The notes beneath the pieces were generated by a model. It was not told where the DNA came from. It searched no databases and was given only the letters and a program-made list of their open reading frames with translations. A program made the position numbers and the translations under genes. Source: Isoetes taiwanensis (taxonomy: Eukaryota > Streptophyta > Lycopodiopsida > Isoetales > Isoetaceae). Taken from it: 64,000 nucleotides of DNA. The DNA lies in NCBI GenBank assembly GCA_021234155.1, contig JAJEKV010000020.1, positions 9,364,142 to 9,428,141 on the forward strand. The letters run 5' to 3'. Of the stretch, positions 43,880-55,149 are shown one piece after another. Position 1 is the first letter of the stretch. Each line of letters begins with the position of its first letter.

Positions 43880-44971
43880 ATGAAGCTGGAGCTCCAAAAT
43901 ATTCCATTGGTTGATCATTCTGGCTCCGTCACAATTATGCTTGAAGAAGATGATGACATAGGGCGTGCATATAATTTGATAAAAAAGGGCGATCATGTGA
44001 TGTCAATGACATTGAGAAAGGTTCAAAGAGATGAACGTGGTCGTATTCGGGATGCAGAACGACTACGTTTGAAGCTAGAATTAGAGGTTGAGGATGTTGA
44101 TTTTGGTTCCATTCTACGTATACGTGGAAAAACGATATCTCAAAATGAGCATGTAAAACTTGGGGTATATCATACCCTAGAACTTAGCAATCAAACACAG
44201 TTTACCTTAACAAAGGTATTTTGGGATTCTGCGACATTGGATGACTTAAAAGAAGCAACTAATGCTACAGCAAATGCAGACATTGCAGTTGTATTGATGC
44301 AAGAAGGCATGGCCACTGTTTGCCTATCAGGATCGAACATAGCCGCGGTGAAAGCAAGAATTCAAAGGATAATTCCACATAAAAAAGTTGACAATGCCAT
44401 GAAAAATTTCTTTGAAGACGTGCTTCAAGCTATTTTAAGACATGTTGATTTCAACATTGTCCAATGTCTTGTCATTGCAAGCCCTGACTCCACAAAGGAT
44501 AAGTTTTATGAGCATGTGTCATCAAGAAAAGACATCCTGCACATTAAGTCAAAAATTTTCTTAGCATACGCTGCTTCTGGATCCGAGCACTCACTAAAGG
44601 AGGTGCTCTCTGATATCCATGTCATGAGAGCTAAGAATGCTAAAGTTGGTCAAGGTGTGAAAGCATTAGAAAAGTTTTTCACGATGATTTTTAATGACTC
44701 ATCAAGAGTTGCATATGGGCCTAAGCATGTTGAAGTTGCACATGGTCGTCTGGCGATTCAGACATTGCTAATCACAGATGGCCTTTTGAGAAATGTTGAC
44801 ATAGCAACAAGACAAAAGTATGTGGAGTTAGTAGATTCTGTGAAGGAAGGAGGTGGCACGGTGCATATCTTTTCATCCGTGCATGAAACTGGAAAGCGAC
44901 TAACGCAAATGACAGGCATAGCTGCCATACTACAATTTTCGCTACCCGATCTAGAAGACATGGTAGTTTGA
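43880..44971 (+). CDS. PELO: Pelota/Dom34-like ribosome rescue factor
   Basis: Intact 363-aa frame, ATG at 43880, stop at 44969-44971. Pelota resembles release factor eRF1; with the GTPase Hbs1 it enters empty ribosomal A sites and splits stalled ribosomes for no-go and non-stop mRNA decay in the cytosol. Seen: N-terminal Sm-like domain with DDIGRAYNLIKKGDHVMSMT, RDAERLRLKLELEVEDVDF and NEHVKLGVYHTLEL (residues about 25-110); central domain with ADIAVVLMQEGMATVCL, FFEDVLQAILRHVDFNIVQC and VIASPDSTKDKFY (about 130-215); C-terminal domain with YGPKHVEVAHGRLAIQTLLI, RNVDIATRQKYVELVDSVKE, GGTVHIFSSVHETGKRLTQM and TGIAAILQFSLPDLED. The family is about 375-385 aa. It lacks the glycine marker GGQ of eRF1, as expected. 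The extreme N-terminus (MKLELQNIPLVDHSG) and the IIPHKKV loop differ from typical plant copies. tccgttgcag just before the ATG could be a 5'UTR splice acceptor. No intron in the frame. Confidence 0.93.
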   Translation: MKLELQNIPLVDHSGSVTIMLEEDDDIGRAYNLIKKGDHVMSMTLRKVQRDERGRIRDAERLRLKLELEVEDVDFGSILRIRGKTISQNEHVKLGVYHTLELSNQTQFTLTKVFWDSATLDDLKEATNATANADIAVVLMQEGMATVCLSGSNIAAVKARIQRIIPHKKVDNAMKNFFEDVLQAILRHVDFNIVQCLVIASPDSTKDKFYEHVSSRKDILHIKSKIFLAYAASGSEHSLKEVLSDIHVMRAKNAKVGQGVKALEKFFTMIFNDSSRVAYGPKHVEVAHGRLAIQTLLITDGLLRNVDIATRQKYVELVDSVKEGGGTVHIFSSVHETGKRLTQMTGIAAILQFSLPDLEDMVV

Positions 44972-45916
44972 TTTTTAATAGAGACAACAAATGTCCAGCT
45001 CATGGCAATTTATATCAAATTAATGTGAAATGTATATACGTGAAATATAATATGATATGTGCATGATAAACAAGTTGTCTATTCAAAAGTGTTCCCTTAC
45101 ATCTCATTTGTTATTTTGAATCTTTGCCAGTAACAACTCTCCCTTTGATATAAAATGCAAAATAGCTTAACTTCATCAAATGGCTTGGTAAGAATGCATT
45201 TTCTTCCTTGACTAGGAACTGGCGCATGGTGATGCCGCGCATCTGTTAAATCAAGAGACCTCAAGAAAGCTATAATCTCAAAACAAAAGTACTTATTAAA
45301 GTGACATTTGGGCGTATCCACACTCAAATTTCTCATTCAATGAATGATAAGAATAAATGTTGTCGATGAACAAGTTATAGCAACGCACATGTGCACGGGG
45401 TCAGGGCAACACATCAACTTGGATCGCCTTATGTCCAACGCAACATGAAAATGACTATCTATGTGTATAAGAATCACAACAAGATTAACGCTTTTGAAGC
45501 AAAATGTCTTAATGATTTGATAGAGATAAGATGAAATGGGTAAGCTTTTACCGAAGCACCAATAAGAAAAATCAATAAGAAATCTATTCATACACTCTAA
45601 TATTCCAGTTCCTAGCTCCTGCAATTGTAAGAATTGCAGTTCCTGGCATTTCAATCACGTTCCCTATGTTGTAGGTTGTCCAATGTCTGCAAACATTCGC
45701 AATGTATTACAAATATTTCAAAGCCATACACATCCATATTTCGTCGTGAAAATTTAAATCATTCTCATAAAAAAACTAATCGACCATAGAAATTTAGAGT
45801 TGGAAGAAAAAATAGCATCTTTTATTAGGAAAAGGTAGCGACAACTACTATAAAGGAAAGATAACGACATCTATCTTAGGGGAGGCAGGACACCTTCGAG
45901 TAGGAGCAACGAAGAC
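44972..45916. other. Intergenic between Pelota and its broken copy
   Basis: AT-rich. Minus-strand frames at 45097-45654 lack recognisable features. Contains the presumed 3' untranslated region of Pelota. Confidence 0.4.
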
Positions 45917-46475
45917 ATGTAAAACTTGGGGTATATCATACCCTAGAACTCAACAAACAAACACAATTTACCTTAACAAACGTGTTTTGGGATTCTGCGA
46001 CATTGGATAACTTAAAAGAGGCATCTAATGTTACAGCAAATGCAAACATTGCATCTGTAATGATGCAAGAAGTCCTGGCCATTGTTTGCCTATCAGGATC
46101 GAACATAGCCACGGTGAACGCAAGAATTCAAAGGATAATTCCACATAAAAAGGTGACAATGCCATCAAAAATTTCTTTGAAGACGTGCTTCAAGCTATTT
46201 TAAAATATGTTGATTTCAACATTGACCAATATCTTGTCATTGGAAGTCCTGACTCGCCAAAGGATAAGTTTTACGAGTATGTGTCATTAAGAAGAGACAT
46301 CCGACACATTACTAAAATAAGTCAAAAAAATTCTTAGCGTATGCTGTTTCTTGATCCGAGCACTCACTAAAGGAGGTGCTCTCTGAGCTAAGAATACTAA
46401 AGTTGGTCAAGGTGTGAAAGCATTAGAAAAGTTTTTCATGATGATTTCTAATGATTCATCAAGAGTTGCATATGG
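45917..46475 (+). pseudogene. Truncated tandem Pelota pseudogene
   Basis: DNA collinear with about 44147-44720 of the intact gene. It starts at HVKLGVYHTLELNKQTQFTL, without the N-terminal 90 codons, and reads FWDSATLDNLKEASNVTANA and SGSNIATVNARIQRIIPHKK. It shifts frame after HKKV (one base lost), continues as FEDVLQAILKYVDFNIDQYL in another frame, and ends at ...SSRVAYG near 46475. A small deletion around 46386 removes the sequence matching SDIHVMR. No C-terminal domain. Confidence 0.9.
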
Positions 46476-48341
46476 GTTTATCTTTTTAAATTTAAAGACT
46501 TTAAGTGTTGGACTTGAGTAATCCTGATTGTGGACTCATTCAGGATTATAAAATCTATCGAAAACTAGGTGCGTGGTATCAATTGAATGCTAAGGATCCA
46601 AGTTGCACTATGGTATGTAAAAGGAGGCAATTAAAAATAGTTTAGCCCATCATAAAATTCGCTTCCTGAAGTGGTCGCTTCGGGGGAACCCTCCCTATAA
46701 ATTCGCTTCCGCAAGTGAGCACTTGGCTGAAATAGAACTGAAATGGGCGACCTCTCATTCTGCCATATTCTTGACAGGGAAAAAATTAGTGGCTAAACTT
46801 AGCTGCATGGCAAAATTTTGGCCTTCCTGGAAAAAATCAGCTAAACTATGGTCTTTTTGGGCAAAAAAAAAGAAAATATTAGTCAAGTCTATTTCACGAT
46901 CCACCTCCAATTCGTATGACTATAGCTAATTGCAAGAAAGTATAGCTGCTCCAAATTGGAAAGTTTAGCCAAAACACAGAAGCTTTCACATCAATTTTAA
47001 GAATACTTTATATGAGTTATTCTATAATCTTTATATTTACTGCCGGTTAATATTTATGTCTTGCATTAGTGCAAAATAAGGAAATGGTAGAAGTTTTTTT
47101 GTTTCTAAATAAAAGTTTAGCCAAAATTAAGAAAGTACAGGTGACAAAATTTAGAAAGTTTAGCTAAAGTTGAAAGCCTTTTCCTCAAACTTTTGAGATA
47201 CTTTAGCCAAGTCTATTTCCCCACTTTGGATATAGAAATTCCTTAATTTTTTCCTAATCCCTGATATGTTCAAGAAATACATGACCTGGCGTGAGAAGAA
47301 AGTCATCTATTCTTTGACGTGTTCAAGTACGTGACTTGATATAGTATTCCGCTTGAAATCTTATAGTATTTTGCGAATCTTATTATACAGTATAGCAAAT
47401 TTTGTACTTGCATACCCCACAAACGAGGAACTTTACGTACGGTGTAGACTAAGGAATAAGGGGTGAATATGCCTATCCAACAGCTCTCGTTGCCCGGAAT
47501 CACCCCCCGTGTGAATATGCACCCAAACCAAGTTTAAGGGGGATTTTAATTTAAATGTGTTGGACCCAATGGTTGTGTTAATTAATGTCAATGGTAGTTA
47601 TGTGTTGGTTGTTAATGTCAATGGTTGTTAGCGTGTGTTGGGGATTTAATTTTTATATGTTGGATGTTAATGGTTTGTGTTGCAAAAATTTTTTGCTCCC
47701 CCCCGGGGTCTTAGGGACATCCCCCAGGTGAAAAAAAAATTTAGAATTCAAACCGTAAAAAATAGAATTCATTGAGGCTTTCATCATCACAGTGAGCTTT
47801 TTGAATTTCATCACAATAAAACAAATAGAACATAAGTAAAAGTTACCATAAAGATAGAGCCGGATTGATCCCATTATTTGAGAAAGTCATAAAGTTTGGT
47901 AAACACCCATACACAAACATTTTTCAACTGAATTTAACAAGAACCTTTGGCCTCCATCGATTTTTGTGGTGAGAAACCAATTAGCACAAGCGATCTATAA
48001 GCCTTGAATTTGCTTTTAATAACCCTCAAAATCTAAAAATGCATGGTAATTTTTGCAACCTTCATTCGAATGAGCCATAAAACAATATCCAATAGCACAA
48101 TCCTCAGATAATCACCGGTAGGATGTGAAAGCCTACCAAACCCGGCCGAAAAATTGCTGTTTTAACATAGATAACTTAACCAAACATATCCATATCATAC
48201 ACTATCAAAAGATCTGAGAGAGCTTTCCAACGCAATAAAATCATCTCAAACAGACCTCACGGATCAAAAGTTATAATAAGAAATGTGTGTTGCCGCGGGG
48301 AATCGCACTACATCGCTTTCTTCAAGCCCTTCTATAAAGCC
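46476..48341. other. Intergenic
   Basis: AT-rich with cryptic repetition: aaagtttagc phrases around 46960-47200 and ttaatgtcaatggt phrases around 47575-47660. A C-run lies at 47698-47705. No supported gene. 48180-48250 resembles the 5'UTR phrase of L1 elements (gagctttccaacgcaa). Confidence 0.4.
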
Positions 48342-48540
48342 CATTATGCACCACACACACACAAAAAGAGGGCTTTTGTTGGGAGCCATTGGTTGTTGAC
48401 CATTATGCACCACACGCGCAAAAAGAGGACTTTTTGTGGGCCATTTGTTGTTGACCATTACGCACCACACAAAAAAAAAGCTTTTGTTTGTGGAGCTATT
48501 GGTTGTGACCATTGAAAAAAAAAAAAAAAAAAAAAGGGCT
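48342..48540. repeat. Tandem repeat of 55-60 bp, then a poly-A run
   Basis: Three units start with attatgcaccacac or attacgcaccacac at 48342, 48402 and 48457; each continues through aaaaagag.gctttttgt and ccattggttgttgacc. A run of about 21 A follows at 48515-48535, suggesting a retroposed end. Confidence 0.75.
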
Positions 48541-48729
48541 AAAATCAATGGCTCGAAATGGTGCACTCTAGATGTAATGTATTAGTACATCCATTTGAAT
48601 ACATCACTTAAATCATAGGAAAACCTTTAGTGAAAGCCGCATGCAAAAAAACAAAACCCCTCATTATTATGCTACATATTAGTACACAAGTGTTTTTATT
48701 ATGAAAGACTAGATAAAGTGGGTTGCAAA

Positions 48730-49423
<694 letters not shown>

Positions 49424-49428
49424 TATTT

Positions 49429-49827
49429 TGTAACAGACCCATGGGAGACCGCTCGAGTAGATCTTGATGTTGCGTTCCTGAATGGGTAGAAGCAACTACT
49501 CATCAACGTCTAGACGGTTTTGCCCAGTTGGTTAAGGGCATATCGGTTAGGAACGTTACATTTGGTATCGAAAGCAGGCTCGAAGTCCCGAAGTCTCCAT
49601 GGGGCAAATATGACCCTAATACCGCTGGGGCGGCAGGTCATGACTTGGTTTTGTGATGCTCGAGGACCAGCATAGTTCTAGTGGGAGAGATTGTAACGCG
49701 CCGAGTAGATCTTGGTGCCGGCGCTCCCCGGTGACACCGGCATAAATGGGTAGAAGCTTAATTACCATAAAAACGCTTAGACAGTTTTGCCCAGTTGGTT
49801 AAGGGCATGTCGGTTAGGAACGTTACA
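49429..49827 (+). mobile_element. Complete TRIM element with TATTT target duplication
   Basis: LTRs 49429-49560 (132 bp) and 49692-49827 (136 bp), both starting TGTAAC and ending GTTACA. Internal part 49561-49691 starts tttggtatcgaaagc (a variant initiator-Met primer site) and ends in purine-rich gtgggagaga. The 5-bp direct repeat TATTT lies at 49424-49428 and 49828-49832. No coding capacity. The flanks together match the uninterrupted related repeat near 54920-54975, an empty-site paralogue. Confidence 0.92.
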
Positions 49828-50150
49828 TATTTCCCTTTTAATCCAACGTTCCAGGGATGTGATGCTATCCCTTTTATCCGTCTTACTAAAGGTAGGCCAA
49901 ACTGTAGGCTCTCAATTAAAGTCCAATTACAAATGGATAAATCCTTCGCTTGCAGTATTCCAAAACAATCCAACTTGGCAAAATTAATAAAGGCACATCG
50001 TATTATCATATGGGGTAAAGTTTCTATGGTCCACAAACACGTATATGAGGCATTGAACGAATTTATATTATTGAGAGCAAGATATCATTATCTACATCTT
50101 AAGTTGCAAATCATATAGATTTTATTATAAACCCAAAATGATTATACATT

Positions 50151-50205
50151 ACAAGAAATTTATCGTGGCGCCAAGGCCGCCATGAACATTTCTCTTTCTC
50201 GACTC
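50151..50205 (-). repeat. CACTA-like terminal motif, inverted
   Basis: Starts cattacaagaaatttatcg and runs through a gcgccaaggccgcc core to catttctctttctcgac; the reverse complement matches 26652-26705. Confidence 0.45.
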
Positions 50206-50347
50206 TCCGTCGCGCCCGACTGTAGATAGTCGACACGGGTCACTAATCAAATGCTATTTTTACACCACCTGTTTGCATTCTAAGCCGCATATAATGTACA
50301 TATCTTTCATAGGCAGTCGTTGAAATGAAGTATATCTCGACAATCGT

Positions 50348-50620
50348 GTGCAAAATTGACATGTGTCTTTTTCGTCGTTCGAGATAGTGTGAATTATCAT
50401 GACATGTGTCTTTTTCATTTATGACATCGATTTTGAATGATTATGTGCAATAATGATGAGTGTGCAAAATTGACATGTGCCTTTTTCATCGTTCGAGATG
50501 ATGTGAAATATCATAACATGTGCCTTTTTCCAATTATAACATCGATTTTGATTGATTATGTGCAATAATGATGAGTGTGCAAAATTAACATGTGAGTTTT
50601 TCATTTATGACATTCAACAC
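50348..50620. repeat. Tandem repeat of about 115 bp
   Basis: gtgcaaaattgacatgtg recurs at 50348, 50462 and 50577, with the intervening text (cgttcgagat, tatgacatcgattttga, gtgcaataatgatgag) repeated at the same spacing. Confidence 0.85.
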
Positions 50621-52039
50621 ACGTGTCGCTTCTATGTAATAAGGAAGGAAGAACATTTAAACAGAAAACCCAAAAAATTAGATCGCTTAGGTTTTCAACC
50701 ATTGCAAAATATTGAAAATCTTCATAGGAGGATTCCGATAATTGGTGTTTGCTATCATTTGAAAGATAAACCCTGAAATTTTAGCTACATCAAAGTAGGA
50801 GAATAATATATTTAAGCGGGTGTTCCATGGGCACTCTCTCATATGGAGCATAATACAATCATTTTCGTGGCATGTTTAGCAAATGGATGCATAAATATAA
50901 TTCAACTTCACCTTGTTAGCCAAATAGCCATCATGTTCTTTGGAAATTAGATTCAATAAAGTTTTTCCATTGTCGATCTTTGACTTCAAATTATGTGGTG
51001 TGATGCTTCAAAGGGATGAGCTTTCTAGATCAGTGGACTCGACCAAAGATCTTATGAGCATTGGTTTAAATTATAATTTCTAGACAACCTTCACTTCTGC
51101 TTTCTACTTTTTGCATCTGAGTGGTTTCTAAACGAGGTGCACTCTGGACTACCACAGAGGGTTTTCTATGTCTGAAAACTTCATGGCGCTCCCTCCATCA
51201 TGTGCTACCTTTGTTTCAGAATCCTAATCTAGTTGTTTGCTGCTTGCCGCCATAGCCAAATCAAGCCAATCTCGCCATAGGCATAACCTATTCTGATCCC
51301 AGCTGAATCTCGCCATAGCCATGTTTCATTTGGAGCCCTAACTACCCTGCTTCAATCCTCTTCTTTTGGAACGTTCCTGGTATATTTTGCAAAGGTATAT
51401 TTTGCAAAGTGAAGGACGATACCGCTTTTGTAATTGAAGCGCATATGCCACATTGAAATTGAAAAGGTACATTTTAAGTGCCCCTTCAAATTTTTTTTTT
51501 TATTAACGGGCCCAATATAATTTCCCAAAGGGATTTCGCCGTGGCGAGGATCACGGAGCCATCCATGAAGCTGACGTCGGGATAATCTGGATTGATTGGG
51601 GGCTGAGGGACATTGGGACAATCTCGGTAGGTCGTCGGCCCCAGACGAACCGAGCATACGGTTTATAATATAGGATCATTAAATTTAGAATTAGCGGAGA
51701 TGCGATCTTTATAATTAAAAGCTTAGTAAATAGCAAAGCGAGTTAGTGCGCAAGACGATGCACAAAGCATTTACACTATTGCAAGACATGCTTGAAATAG
51801 AGAAAAAGAATACGGGCTCAAATGTTTGCGATCAATATATTGATGTAAAAGATGATGCTCCACTATACTACAAAAGTGCAAGCTCTATCAAAGACATTGC
51901 AAACGAAATTGCCTTGTTTACCCGTTATAGCCACAGTTTTATGCTTTTAAGCTCTGTTGTGGCTTTATGGACATAAAAGTAAAGGTCTGGGAGATTGTCT
52001 GCTGCTGCTAAACCAGTTTGGACCACAATAGTTTCCATA
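50621..52039. other. Intergenic
   Basis: No supported gene. 51746-51976 is a 76-codon frame (TMHKAFTLLQDMLEIEKKNT...) of ordinary composition beginning with GTG; I cannot assign it. 51488-51500 is a T-run. Confidence 0.4.
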
Positions 52040-52960
52040 CTTTAACATGACAGCTTTAGATTCTCTCAGATTCTTTGAGGATTTCCCCTAAATTATTAAA
52101 GATTCTCTATTCAAAGATCTTATGAAGATTCCCCTACATCCCCAAGGATTTTCTTGAGATTCCTATAGATTCTCTAAGATTCTCAACAATCCTAATGAAT
52201 TCCCATAGATTCCCCTAGATTCTCAAAGATTCTCATGAGATTCTCATAGATCCCCTTAGATTCTCTTAAGGTCCCTCTAGATTCTCCTAGATTCCCTTAG
52301 ATTCTTTGAGGATTCCCCCCTAAATTCTCAAAGATTCTCACATATTTTCAATGATTTTATTAAGATTCCCCTACATCCCCGAGAGTTTTCACGAGATTCC
52401 TATAGATTCTCTAAGATTCTCTTGAGATTCTTACGCTTGTCTTTAAAGATCCCACAAAGATTCCCATAAATTACCACCGAGATTCATAAGATTCCAAGTA
52501 GATTCATAGAATTACGATCATGTTAGCTCCAAGCTGCTGACGAACGATACTTAGAAGCATCACTCTTTAGAAAGCACTTGATGAAGGAGAGTCCGAGGCA
52601 TGTGTCCACCCAGTAGATCCCTCCTTTTGATTCTGAGTCCTTGAAGTCAACTACAAAGCTTCTAGAAAAGTGCATTAATAAATACTTTTGTCACCTTATT
52701 ACCTTTTTATTTATTAATGAGGGTAGCACCCCTCACCTCCTTTGTATAAAATTACAATTTAATAAAAGTGTTGAGTTTTCCTCCCTTTTGATCTGGCGGT
52801 TACTCGGCTACACCAAATCCACCTTTTATTGGCCAGTCGAGATCAGAATCACCTTTCAAACGGCTGGATCAAAAGCTTCAATGCATGTAAAGGGGCACTT
52901 GTTGTGGATTGAGGTGGCTTCATCAGCCCGTCGATCTCCTGATGTGGGCGGTTGAGATAA
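52040..52960. repeat. Composite repeat copy 3
   Basis: AGATTC minisatellite at 52040-52515, then the 3' domain at 52520-52960 beginning near gatacttagaagcatcactc. It ends in a region with tctatatataaggcgac (52975-52990), a TATA-like box. Confidence 0.75.
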
Positions 52961-53094
52961 AGCGACACCTCGGCGTCTATATATAAGGCGACTTATATGG
53001 TGTATAGATATACAAGTCTTTTGTACTATGTAGAGGCCTATCTGAGTTGAATATCTGTCGGAGGATTATGGCTGATTAAATCATGACCATAAAA

Positions 53095-54960
53095 TACCCA
53101 ATGTGAAAGATTCCCGAGATTATTAAGATTCCATAAGATATCTGCAGTTCTCCAAAGATTATCGATATTCCTCTAGATTCCCAAGATTTTTGTGGAACCT
53201 CCTAGATTCCCTTGGATTAGGTGAGGATTCTTCCATATTCTCCAAGGTTTCATCAAGGAGTCCCCTAGATTCTCAAAGATTTTTATGAAAGATCCTTATA
53301 GATTCCACAGAATCTCATTGAATCCTAGATTCGAGGATTTGTCACGACATCTCTTTAGTTTCCTCAAGGTACTCTAAATTCCATCAAGTTTCCCCTGCAT
53401 TCTTAAAGATGTAATAAAGATTCCCTTATGTTCTGCAAGATTCCCGTAGATTCGTAGGATACTAAATAGATTTTTCTAGATTCCATAAGGTTCCCATAGA
53501 TTCCCCAATGTTTTATGAGGATTTGCAAAAATTTTCTCTATATTCCATTAGACTCCCTAGATTCCCAAAGATCCTATATCCCCTTAGTTTCCCAAGATTC
53601 ACCTAGATTCCCCATGATTCTATGTAGATTCTCTTGGCTTCATGTAGATTCTATGAAGATTCCTCTAGGTTCTCAAATATTTCATCAAGATTTCCCTGGA
53701 TTCCTAAAGATTTTATAAAGATTCCTTTAGATTTCCTTAGATCCTATAAAGATTGCCTTAGGTCCTTCAAGATTCCATCAAGATTCTCCAAGAATCTTAA
53801 AGATTCCATCAAGATTCCCCATGATTCTCAAAGATTCTAGTAGATTCTCCTAGATTCTCTAAGATCCTATCAGGTTCTCCAAGATTCTCAAATATTCTAT
53901 GAAGATTCCCTAGGTTTCCATAAATTCTCTCGAGATTCCCATAGATCCTCAAAGGTTGTCTGAAGATTCACCTAGCACAATTCCATGTAGATTCCCTTAT
54001 ATCCTATGAAAATTTCCTCAGGTTCTCCAAGATTCCATCAAGATTATCCTAGATTCTTAAAGATTCCATGAGGATTCCTCAACATTTCGAAATATTCTCT
54101 CAAGATTCACATAGATTCCCCTTGGCTTTCCTTAGATTCTATGAAGATTGCTCTAGGTTCTCAAAGATTTCATCAAAATTCCCCTAGATTCCTAAAGATT
54201 TTATGAAGATTCCTTTAAATTCCCTTAGATCCTACGCCCTTAGGTTCTCCTAGATTCCATCAAGATTTCACTACATTCTCAAAGATTCTATGTAGATTCT
54301 TCTAGATTCTCTAAGATCCTATAAGGTTTCTAGATTTTCAAAGATTCTCCCGAGAATCCCATAGATTTTGCAAGATTCTATGTAGATTCTCCTAGATTCT
54401 CTTAGATCCTACGAAGATTTCCAAAGATTCTCTTGAGATTCCCCTAGATTCCCTAAGGTCCTATTGAAATTCCTCTAGATTCCTAAAGATCCCATGAAGA
54501 TTCCACTAGATTCCCTTAAATTAGCATAGATTTCGTAGAATCTGATCGCGTTTGGCTCAAATTGCGATGGAACGGTGCTAAAGCACCACTCAATAAAAAG
54601 CTCTCGATGAGAGGAATCCAAAGGTGCGAGCCATACCTTCATCCAACATGTCTACTGTAAGTTACGTGCTTTTGAAGGCGATTAAAAAAAAAAAGAAGCT
54701 TCATGGAAAGTCCACTCATAAATGCTTTGCCACCTCACTAACTTTTTATTAGTGAGAGTGCCACCTCACCTCTTTAAAAAAAAAAAAGAAAACAAGCAAT
54801 TTAATATAAAAACTTAATGGCTAGGCTTTATCCTCACCTTTTAATCTAACGGTTAGGATCTGCTACAACAAATCTATTTTTTGGCACCTTCCTTGCACCT
54901 TCCTCACAAAATCAAGGACTAGAATTTTTCCTCCCCTTTTGATCGGTCTAGGGATGGGGT
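53095..54960. repeat. Composite repeat copy 4 (largest AGATTC array, about 1.45 kb)
   Basis: After the shared left phrase caatgtgaaagattc (53098-53114), AGATTC-like words recur for about 1.45 kb, to about 54545, mostly at exact 10-bp spacing (for example 53827-53900) with occasional 11. The 3' domain follows at 54550-54960. It has ORF fragments but no codon-like conservation. Confidence 0.8.
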
Positions 54961-55149
54961 GCATGCTCTATGCATGCCCCCCATGAAGATCCAATGGCTA
55001 CAGGTTTGCCACCTCGTCGCTTTTACAATAAATGGCCTAGATTCATTTGAGTATATAGACAATCTATATGATGGGGTGCATCCAAGTAATTTTTATATAT
55101 ATTATGATAACAGTATGATATGATATATAATATATATTATGATATGTTT

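Noticed and set aside
48285-48566. Frames through the 55-60-bp tandem repeat
   Set aside because: Repetitive translation of a short tandem repeat ending in poly-A; no conserved protein.
53515-53840. Open frames inside the AGATTC array
   Set aside because: The 10-bp period is not a multiple of three, and the frames simply reflect low stop density in one phase of the repeat.
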